Shown: piece by piece, positions 1-4,580 of the stretch
Layout: each line of letters begins with the position of its first letter
Position numbering within the stretch: position 1 is the first letter of the stretch
Source of the DNA: an uncultured Lachnospira sp.
Lineage (GTDB): Bacteria > Bacillota > Clostridia > Lachnospirales > Lachnospiraceae
Length of the DNA: 8,379 bases
Direction: 5' to 3'
Assembly: GCA_947169835.1 (NCBI GenBank)
Contig: CAMVRH010000031.1
Location: forward strand, 1 to 8,379
Program-made: the position numbers and the translations under genes
Notes under the pieces: generated by a model
Seen by the model: the letters and a program-made list of their open reading frames with translations, nothing else
What the model was told of the DNA's origin: nothing
Database searches by the model: none

Positions 1-1177
1 CGTTTGTAATATAGACTTGATCGTTCAATGTGACTTTGCCCTCGTAGAACTTCTGGCGAATGTCTTCCTCTAACTTATCAAGGCCAGTTCCTTCTTTGGC
101 GGAGAAGAGTATAACGTCAAGCCCCGACAAAGATTTTATTTCTTCTATATTAACTGTCATATCAAGATCGGTTTTGTTAACCAAAACAATCGCCTGCTTA
201 TCTTTTATAATATCGATAATCTGTCTGTCATTCTCGTCCAAATCTTTTTGACCATCTACCACATATAAAATCAAGTCGGCATCTTCAGCCATTTCTTTTG
301 CTTTCTCTACACCAATCTGCTCAACCTTATCGTCCGACTCGCGAATGCCAGCTGTATCTACTATATTAAGACTAAGGCCGTTGAAGTTAATGTACTCTTC
401 CAAAGTATCACGAGTAGTTCCTTCTATCTCAGTTACGATTGCGCGTTCCTCGCCTAACAACAAGTTGAGAAGAGAAGACTTTCCTGCGTTTGGCTTTCCT
501 AAAATTACAGTCTTTATTCCTTCTTTAGCCACGCGGCCATTATCGAAACTATCGATTAACTTCTTTATTTCCTCTAGTTCTTTTTCTACAGTGTCTTTTA
601 TCTTTTCAGAGTATCCGTCAATACTTATATGTTCCGGATCATCCAATGCTGATTCGATAAAAGCAATATGGTAAATGATCTCTGCACGAAGTTCTTTAAT
701 CTTGTCTGAAACATTTCCCTTTAATTGTTTCACAGCGCTATCATGCGCAAAATCATTTTTCGCATTAATCAAATCCATCACAGCCTCAGCTTGTGATAAA
801 TCCATCTTTCCATTTAAGAAAGCTCGCTTTGTAAACTCACCTGGCTCTGCAGGTCTAGCTCCAGCCTTGATAACCAAGTCTAAGACCTTAGTTAAGATTA
901 GCATTCCTCCATGGCAGTTGATCTCGACAGTGTTTTCTCCTGTAAAGGACTTACCATCTTTCATCACTAAAACTAGAACTTCATCAATTACTTTGTCGCC
1001 ATCTTTTATACAGCCAAAACTAGCCGTGTGTGTATCCACATCGGCTAGTTTAATATCTTTATATGATTTAAATATTTTGTCGGCTATCTCAATTGCATCT
1101 TCGCCGCTTATTCGAATAATTCCAATACCCGAAGCGCCTGGGGCAGTAGAGATAGCTGCTATAGTTTCATAAGTCAT
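1..1177 (-). CDS. mnmE: tRNA uridine-5-carboxymethylaminomethyl modification GTPase MnmE (TrmE), C-terminus beyond window
   Basis: MnmE works with MnmG to build the aminomethyl-type modification at C5 of wobble uridine 34 in certain tRNAs, using GTP and a methylene-tetrahydrofolate carbon; it acts in the cytoplasm. The reading frame is open from the ATG at 1177 to the window edge (392 codons), and the family is usually about 450-460 residues, so roughly the last 60 residues are missing. These should hold the C-terminal Cys of the C-[IV]-G-K motif. Visible are the folate-binding N-domain (start MTYETIAAIS), a helical region, and an inserted G domain with P-loop GKPNAGKSS (227-235; Asn230 is the potassium-coordinating type), G2 TTRD (254-257), G3 DTAG (274-277), G4 NKTD (334-337) and G5 SAKE (359-362). 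The start lies 7 nt after the jag stop, with only a weak purine-rich AAGAAA before it, so translational coupling to jag is likely. Next leftward would normally be mnmG. Confidence 0.97.
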   Translation of the reverse strand, partial: MTYETIAAISTAPGASGIGIIRISGEDAIEIADKIFKSYKDIKLADVDTHTASFGCIKDGDKVIDEVLVLVMKDGKSFTGENTVEINCHGGMLILTKVLDLVIKAGARPAEPGEFTKRAFLNGKMDLSQAEAVMDLINAKNDFAHDSAVKQLKGNVSDKIKELRAEIIYHIAFIESALDDPEHISIDGYSEKIKDTVEKELEEIKKLIDSFDNGRVAKEGIKTVILGKPNAGKSSLLNLLLGEERAIVTEIEGTTRDTLEEYINFNGLSLNIVDTAGIRESDDKVEQIGVEKAKEMAEDADLILYVVDGQKDLDENDRQIIDIIKDKQAIVLVNKTDLDMTVNIEEIKSLSGLDVILFSAKEGTGLDKLEEDIRQKFYEGKVTLNDQVYITN

Positions 1178-1184
1178 TTTCTTA

Positions 1185-1814
1185 TTATTTAAGAACAACT
1201 ACTACGTGTCTGTATGGCTCTTCGCCCTCAGAGCGAGTAGTGCAGTATTTATCGTTTTGTAGTGCTGAGTGAATGATTCTTCTCTCATAAGGATTCATTG
1301 GCTCAAGCGCTACTGGCTTCTTAATTCTCTTAACTTTCTTAGCAATGTTTTTTGCAAGGTTTTCTAGAGTCTGCTGTCTTCTTTCTCTGTAGTTTTCTGT
1401 ATCAAGTCTAACTCTTGAGAATTTGTCGCCTGACTCTTTGTTTACAATCAAACTTGTAAGATACTGAAGCGAATCAAGTGTCTGTCCACGCTTACCAATC
1501 AAAACTCCCATATCGTCACCAACTATATCAATGTTGATTGTCTGCTCATTGTCTTGATCTTCCACGTTTACATCAAGCTTTACTGTAAGTTCCATTGCGT
1601 CAAATACTTTGTTTAGAAAGTCTGCTGCAATCTCGTCTACGTCGCCTTTCTTTCTAGCTTTGATGACAGCTGCCTTTTTCCCTAGTCCTAGGAATCCGCT
1701 TCCGCCTTCTTCCACAACTTCATAATCTAATTTATCTGATGTGATGCCTAGCTCCTGACAAGCATTAGTAATAGCATCATCTACATTTTTTCCTTCGAAA
1801 TTTTTGTAATCCAT
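1185..1814 (-). CDS. jag: Jag/KhpB (EloR) RNA-binding protein, Jag_N-KH-R3H
   Basis: A 209-residue cytoplasmic RNA-binding protein of the Jag family, also called KhpB or EloR in streptococci, where it partners KhpA and influences cell elongation. The N-terminal Jag_N domain (about 1-52) ends in the glycine-rich GGSGFLGLGKK typical of the family. The KH domain (about 75-135) carries the GxxG loop as GKRG (107-110) in IGKRGQTLDSLQYL. The R3H domain (about 145-209) shows the Arg-x3-His motif at R178 and H182, inside NPYERRIIHSAL. Length and domain order are normal. The ATG at 1814 is preceded by GAGGAG at about 6 nt. It follows yidC by 16 nt and precedes mnmE by 7 nt, so the three are probably one transcript. 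The yidC-jag pairing is a standard Gram-positive arrangement. Confidence 0.96.
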   Translation of the reverse strand: MDYKNFEGKNVDDAITNACQELGITSDKLDYEVVEEGGSGFLGLGKKAAVIKARKKGDVDEIAADFLNKVFDAMELTVKLDVNVEDQDNEQTINIDIVGDDMGVLIGKRGQTLDSLQYLTSLIVNKESGDKFSRVRLDTENYRERRQQTLENLAKNIAKKVKRIKKPVALEPMNPYERRIIHSALQNDKYCTTRSEGEEPYRHVVVVLK

Positions 1815-1830
1815 TTTTTTCTCCTCTGTA

Positions 1831-3096
1831 TTATTTATCGTTCTTCTTATTATAGTCGCTTACTAAGTTTGCTTTAGCTGCAAGTGAACCCTGTTTCTTT
1901 GCCGCAGCCTCCTTAGCCTTTTGAACTTTAGCTTCTTTTTCAGCTGCGCTCATTCCACCTTCATCTTTAGCCTTAGCTTTGTTCTGAGCTGCATCAATAA
2001 CATTTTCTCTGTAGATGCCTTTTCTAGCTTTCTTTCTCTCAGCCTTCTTAGCAGCTTTCTTTCTGTTCTCTTCTATAATTGCGTCCATTCCTTTTTTGTC
2101 TAGGTACTTGTTGATACATAGCTGCTGTACCATCATAACAAGCGAACCAATACACCAGTAAATACCAATACCTACTGGAAGAATGTAACACATGTAAATT
2201 GAAAAGATTGGCATAATGAAGTTCATTATCTTCATTGAGCCACCCATTCCAGGAACATCTGCTGCAGCGTTGTTCTTGTTCATTCTAGTTGTAAGCTGAA
2301 CGCTGACAAACTGGAATACACCAGATAAAACTGGAAGAGCAATACTTGCAATAATAATGCCAATAGCCTGTCCTTTGATATTTGTAGATGGTGAATCACC
2401 AATCAACAAACCGCAGAACTTATTCATTGAACTCATAATATTTGAGTACTGGTTGTGAACATTATCTAGTAAATCTCTTAGCGTATGGTTGTGAGCAAGT
2501 GAAAGTGTTTTTCCTGTTGAGCTTGTACCATTCATAGCTGCAATACAGTTGCTAATCTGTCCTTTGCTCAACTGTGCTCCTGATAATTTACCTTTTACAT
2601 ATTCTTTTCCAAGAATAGCTTTTGATCCAAAGTATTCATCTACCTGGCCTGTTGTTAATTTAGTAATGTAATTAACATATGTTCCTCTTACAGATGAGAC
2701 GTACTTAGGAATATCTCTGATTACTGCATACAAAGCAAAAAGGATAGGCATCTGGATTAATAACTGCAAGCAGCTACCAGTAGGAGAAGTACCATACTTA
2801 GCGTATACTTCCTTAATCTCAGCCTGCTGCTTCATTTGTGTCTCTTGATCTTTCTTGCCTTTGTACTTATCTTGGATAGCTTTAATCTCAGGTGACATTA
2901 TGGCATTAAGCTTTGAGAATTTCTGTTGCTTAACCTGCATTGGAAGCAAGAACATTCTGATTACAATTGTAAATACAATGATACATAGTCCAATGTCATA
3001 AAATCCCATATGAGAGAATACAAAGTAGATTCCCTCCATAATGTATCCCATAAGACTAGCTAAACCTTTTACTAATGGGTTGTTATATAAAAACAA
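1831..3096 (-). CDS. yidC: YidC/Oxa1/SpoIIIJ family membrane protein insertase
   Basis: YidC inserts and folds membrane proteins, alone or with SecYEG. The 421-residue protein has membrane segments at about 12-30, 32-54, 108-128, 242-268, 290-306 and 308-328, and a Lys/Arg/Ala-rich cytoplasmic tail (about 335-421) of the sort that binds ribosomes. The conserved hydrophilic-groove Arg is R47 in TIVIRMFLLP, followed by the KQQKFSKLNAIMSPEI cytoplasmic hairpin. I see no lipobox, unlike Bacillus SpoIIIJ. About 110 hydrophilic residues (130-240) lie between the core segments, where the Bacillus proteins have a short loop. The start is TTG at 3096: it has a strong AAGGAGG with 6-nt spacing, and the next Met (M16) would cut the first hydrophobic segment. 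The yidD stop codon TAA overlaps this ribosome binding site, so the two genes are likely coupled. Confidence 0.95.
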   Translation of the reverse strand: MFLYNNPLVKGLASLMGYIMEGIYFVFSHMGFYDIGLCIIVFTIVIRMFLLPMQVKQQKFSKLNAIMSPEIKAIQDKYKGKKDQETQMKQQAEIKEVYAKYGTSPTGSCLQLLIQMPILFALYAVIRDIPKYVSSVRGTYVNYITKLTTGQVDEYFGSKAILGKEYVKGKLSGAQLSKGQISNCIAAMNGTSSTGKTLSLAHNHTLRDLLDNVHNQYSNIMSSMNKFCGLLIGDSPSTNIKGQAIGIIIASIALPVLSGVFQFVSVQLTTRMNKNNAAADVPGMGGSMKIMNFIMPIFSIYMCYILPVGIGIYWCIGSLVMMVQQLCINKYLDKKGMDAIIEENRKKAAKKAERKKARKGIYRENVIDAAQNKAKAKDEGGMSAAEKEAKVQKAKEAAAKKQGSLAAKANLVSDYNKKNDK

Positions 3097-3107
3097 TTTT
3101 TACCTCC

Positions 3108-3347
3108 TTAAGGAACTGGGTCGTATCCACCCTCGTGCAAAGGATTGCATCTTGCAATTCTTTTAGCTGCCAAAACGCTTCCTTTGAACGGTCCATATTT
3201 TTGTATAGCCTCTATTGCATAAGAAGAACACGTAGGTATGTATCTACATTTGCTACGCTTATATGGTGATATTGCTTTTTTGTAAAATTTTATAAATCCG
3301 ATCAAAAGGAAACTAATTCCTTTTTTTATCATTTTTAAAACTTTCAT
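3108..3347 (-). CDS. yidD: YidD membrane protein insertion efficiency factor
   Basis: A 79-residue member of the YidD (DUF37) family, small basic proteins at the inner face of the membrane that help YidC-dependent insertion. Family hallmarks are the amphipathic Lys-rich N-terminus with hydrophobic FLLIGFIKFYKKAISP (13-28), the C-x5-C segment from C34 to C40 (CRYIPTC) followed by SSYAIEAIQKYG, then RCNPLHEGGYDPVP at the C-terminus with C67. Length is normal for the family. The ATG at 3347 is chosen by homology to the usual N-terminus; its upstream GAAGAA is a weak ribosome binding site, and a second ATG lies five codons inside. The frame is open for 27 codons upstream of the ATG but contains no usable start codon. 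The stop codon overlaps the yidC ribosome binding site. A 143-nt spacer separates it from rnpA, whereas these genes usually abut or overlap. Confidence 0.95.
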   Translation of the reverse strand: MKVLKMIKKGISFLLIGFIKFYKKAISPYKRSKCRYIPTCSSYAIEAIQKYGPFKGSVLAAKRIARCNPLHEGGYDPVP

Positions 3348-3387
3348 TTCTTCTATACAAAAAGGTTTATCTTCAAATTTACGTGTT

Positions 3388-3480
3388 GCAAGATTTTGCT
3401 CAACCTTATCTGCAAAACTTGCTACTGATTATCCAGCTCTGCTCGTCCGGTTTTTAATCAGTCTTATATTTTGAATATAA
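3388..3480 (-). other. Three contiguous stem-loops in the rnpA-yidD spacer
   Basis: The 143-nt gap between the rnpA stop and the yidD start contains three inverted repeats laid end to end with single-nucleotide linkers. They are 3464-3480 (TTATATT, 3-nt loop, AATATAA), 3424-3462 (ACTGATTA paired with TAATCAGT, with an inner CCGG/CTGG stem in the minus-strand RNA), and 3388-3422 (11 bp with one bulged base, minus strand GCAAGTTTTGC with GCAAAATCTTGC, 12-nt loop). None is followed by a clear U-tract, so none looks like an ordinary terminator. The role is unknown. Possibilities are an RNA processing or stability element between rnpA and yidD, or the remains of an insertion. Confidence 0.5.
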
Positions 3481-3490
3481 AAACTACCAC

Positions 3491-3826
3491 CTAGTTTTCA
3501 GACAAAATACGTGATTGCTTGCCCAAGTGAAGTAGGGCATCTTCAATCTCTTTGTAGGTTTTACCCTTAGCATCGCCTCTTGCGATTACTACCAAATCTA
3601 AGCCGTGCTTAAAACTATTCTCATTTAATCTAAAACTTTCACGAATCAATCTTGTTAGGCGATGTCTTACTACGCTATTTCCTACTTTTTTACTTACCTG
3701 GATACCTAATCTGTTAACGTCTAATTCGTTTTCTCTGTAGTATAAAATTAAATACTTGTTAGCACATGACTTCTTTTCGTCGAAGACTTTCTTAAAGTCC
3801 TCATTCTTTTTCAAAGAATTTTTCAT
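3491..3826 (-). CDS. rnpA: Ribonuclease P protein component (RnpA)
   Basis: The protein subunit of RNase P, which binds the catalytic RNA and the 5' leader of pre-tRNA during 5' maturation. The 111-residue length is typical. The central-cleft aromatic residues are present in DFKKVF (F11, F15), followed by LGIQVSKKVGNSVV and the family's basic motif. That motif is usually written RNRxKRxxRE; here it reads RHRLTRLIRE (54-63), so the Asn is His and the Lys is Thr while all the arginines are kept. The C-terminal YKEIEDALLHLGK helix is also family-like. The start at 3826 has GAGGGAG about 5 nt upstream. It lies downstream of rpmH, separated by a probable terminator or attenuator, the classical arrangement that lets L34 be made in large excess over RnpA. 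Confidence 0.97.
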   Translation of the reverse strand: MKNSLKKNEDFKKVFDEKKSCANKYLILYYRENELDVNRLGIQVSKKVGNSVVRHRLTRLIRESFRLNENSFKHGLDLVVIARGDAKGKTYKEIEDALLHLGKQSRILSEN

Positions 3827-3837
3827 AATACTCCCTC

Positions 3838-3873
3838 AAAAAGAAAAGGTCACATTTCTTAGAATGCGACCTT
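3838..3873 (-). terminator. Intrinsic terminator/attenuator between rpmH and rnpA
   Basis: In the leftward transcript AAGGUCGCAUU (3873-3863) pairs with AAUGUGACCUU (3856-3846), an 11-bp stem with one G-U pair and a 6-nt loop. It is followed at once by UUCUUUUU (3845-3838), so the run with the stem's last bases is UUUUCUUUUU. This is a good Rho-independent terminator shape. The stem begins on the last two bases of the rpmH stop codon (3874-3872), so a ribosome terminating on rpmH would cover part of the stem. As rnpA and the genes beyond have no other evident promoter, termination is probably partial. Confidence 0.75.
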
Positions 3874-4006
3874 AAGCTGATATTTTCTTTCTACCTTTAG
3901 CTCTTCTTGAAGCTAGGACTTTACGTCCACCAGCTGTTCTCATTCTTTTTCTAAAACCATGTTCTTTTGATCTCTGTCTTTTCTTTGGTTGAAAAGTCAT
4001 CTTCAT
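3872..4006 (-). CDS. rpmH: 50S ribosomal protein L34
   Basis: A 44-residue, very basic ribosomal protein of the large subunit. The sequence starts [18 protein letters not shown] and ends [11 protein letters not shown], matching the L34 family along its full length (FQPKxRQRxxxHGF..R....GRxVLxxRRxKGRxxL). The ATG at 4006 is supported by an AAGGAGG site about 9 nt upstream; an internal ATG two codons later is also possible. It is the first gene of the leftward cluster and is preceded by a probable promoter at 4082-4110. Its stop codon runs into a terminator stem. It is divergently oriented to dnaA across the origin lobe, the standard arrangement in bacteria. Confidence 0.98.
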   Translation of the reverse strand: MKMTFQPKKRQRSKEHGFRKRMRTAGGRKVLASRRAKGRKKISA

Positions 4007-4081
4007 AACAATTTACCTCCTTCATTATTAATAGCAAAACATCTTTACTATATAAATGTAAGAATTCGTAGCTAGTTATCA

Positions 4082-4110
4082 ATTAAACCATACTTTGCTA
4101 TATTTTTCAA
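4082..4110 (-). promoter_or_regulatory. Probable rpmH promoter
   Basis: On the minus strand TTGAAA (4110-4105) and TTTAAT (4087-4082) are separated by exactly 17 bp, one mismatch each from the sigma-A consensus. The expected start is near 4075, giving a leader of about 70 nt before rpmH. A second A/T-rich element nearer the gene (TATAGT at about 4050) lacks a matching -35. Confidence 0.5.
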
Positions 4111-4261
4111 TGATTTTTTACTATATATATACATTTTTTTAAGATCAGGTGGCTTCGCCAAAGAATACACTCACCAAAAAGTAGAAGTAATTTATCAAAA
4201 ATCACATATTTTTTGTGACTTGTTGACATTTTTCAATAAAATACTGGATTTTGGCCAATAA

Positions 4262-4280
4262 TTTACATAATTTTACATAA
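4262..4280 (+). repeat. TTTACATAA direct repeats, 10-bp period
   Basis: Exact copies of TTTACATAA lie at 4262-4270 and 4272-4280. A third exact copy in inverted orientation (TTATGTAAA) is at 4440-4448, and looser relatives are TTATGTCAA at 4375-4383 and TTATGTATA at 4418-4426. The one-helical-turn spacing suggests a protein site. As TTATGTAAA it fits the outer frame of a DnaA box (TTATNNANA) but not its centre. Confidence 0.45.
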
Positions 4281-4303
4281 ATTGGTTAAGGTTATATACA
4301 TTC

Positions 4304-4323
4304 TGTCAATAAATTGTCAATAA
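4304..4323 (-). repeat. Tandem TGTCAATAA repeats, candidate non-canonical DnaA boxes
   Basis: Two exact TGTCAATAA 9-mers start at 4304 and 4315, an 11-bp period. A related AGTTAATAA follows at 4323-4331. On the minus strand each reads TTATTGACA, identical to the DnaA box TTATCCACA except that the central CC is TG. An inverted near-match pair lies at 4220-4228 (TTGTTGACA) and 4231-4239 (TTTCAATAA). The arrangement, and the changed DNA-recognition motif of the adjacent dnaA product, make these the best candidates for initiator binding sites. This is inference. Confidence 0.5.
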
Positions 4324-4377
4324 GTTAATAAAAATATGCTTATTTTATCGGATTTTTAACTGATTTTCGTTAATTTA

Positions 4378-4386
4378 TGTCAATAA
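4378..4386 (-). repeat. Third exact TGTCAATAA copy, candidate DnaA box
   Basis: An exact copy of the 9-mer at 4304-4312 and 4315-4323, in the same orientation, about 63 bp further toward dnaA. It overlaps a TTATGTCAA sequence of the second repeat family. It lies upstream of the dnaA promoter, where an autoregulatory initiator site would be expected. Confidence 0.45.
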
Positions 4387-4501
4387 CTCTTAATTTTGGT
4401 TATTATTTGCAACCATTTTATGTATACCAGTTACTGTTATTATGTAAATCAAACGGCTGTTTTTTTGTTACTAGTTTCTTCCTATTATAATTATAATATT
4501 A

Positions 4502-4530
4502 TTGAAAAAATTGCTATTTTAGTGTATTAT
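4502..4530 (+). promoter_or_regulatory. Probable dnaA promoter
   Basis: TTGAAA (4502-4507) and TATTAT (4525-4530) are separated by 17 bp, a near-consensus sigma-A promoter just upstream of dnaA. The expected start is near 4537, giving a leader of only about 44 nt. The -35 overlaps TTATTGAAA (4499-4507), one mismatch from the TTATTGACA repeat, so initiator autorepression here is plausible. Confidence 0.6.
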
Positions 4531-4537
4531 ATCTATG

Positions 4538-4569
4538 TGCGAATTTTAACGATATTTCGCATTTTTTTT
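4538..4569 (+). terminator. Hairpin plus T8 tract in the dnaA leader (terminator-like)
   Basis: TGCGAA (4538-4543) pairs with TTCGCA (4556-4561) across a 12-nt loop, followed directly by eight T residues (4562-4569) and then the dnaA Shine-Dalgarno. The layout is that of a short intrinsic terminator. The hairpin would start at about the predicted first nucleotide of the dnaA mRNA, so it may instead be a 5'-end stabilising hairpin, or stop transcripts arriving from upstream. With a 6-bp stem this is a weak call. Confidence 0.4.
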
Positions 4570-4580
4570 AGGGAGGGGCT

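Larger units (their letters stand above)
4007..4580. other. Upstream lobe of the chromosomal origin (oriC), rpmH-dnaA intergenic
   Basis: A 574-nt gene-free, strongly AT-rich region between divergent rpmH and dnaA, the usual place for a Firmicutes origin. It holds the two divergent promoters, three exact TGTCAATAA repeats, three exact TTTACATAA-type repeats, a 12-mer shared with the downstream lobe, and a small G+C-rich patch (4141-4185). No canonical DnaA box TTATCCACA, exact or with one mismatch, was found on either strand by eye. The longest pure A/T run is 4483-4503. The origin assignment rests on position and repeats, not on recognised boxes. Confidence 0.8.

Noticed and set aside
345..1172. 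Plus-strand open frames of 109 and 165 codons opposite mnmE
   Set aside because: The minus strand encodes a full-motif MnmE GTPase across the whole region; the plus-strand frames are Ser/Ile-rich shadows.
3383..3457. Short plus-strand frame starting GTG in the rnpA-yidD spacer
   Set aside because: About 24 codons, no ribosome binding site, and fully explained by the inverted repeats there.
4202..4218. TCACA-N7-TGTGA inverted repeat resembling a CRP-type site
   Set aside because: Half sites are inverted in order compared with the CRP consensus (TGTGA-N6-TCACA) and only 5 bp long; easily chance in this composition.
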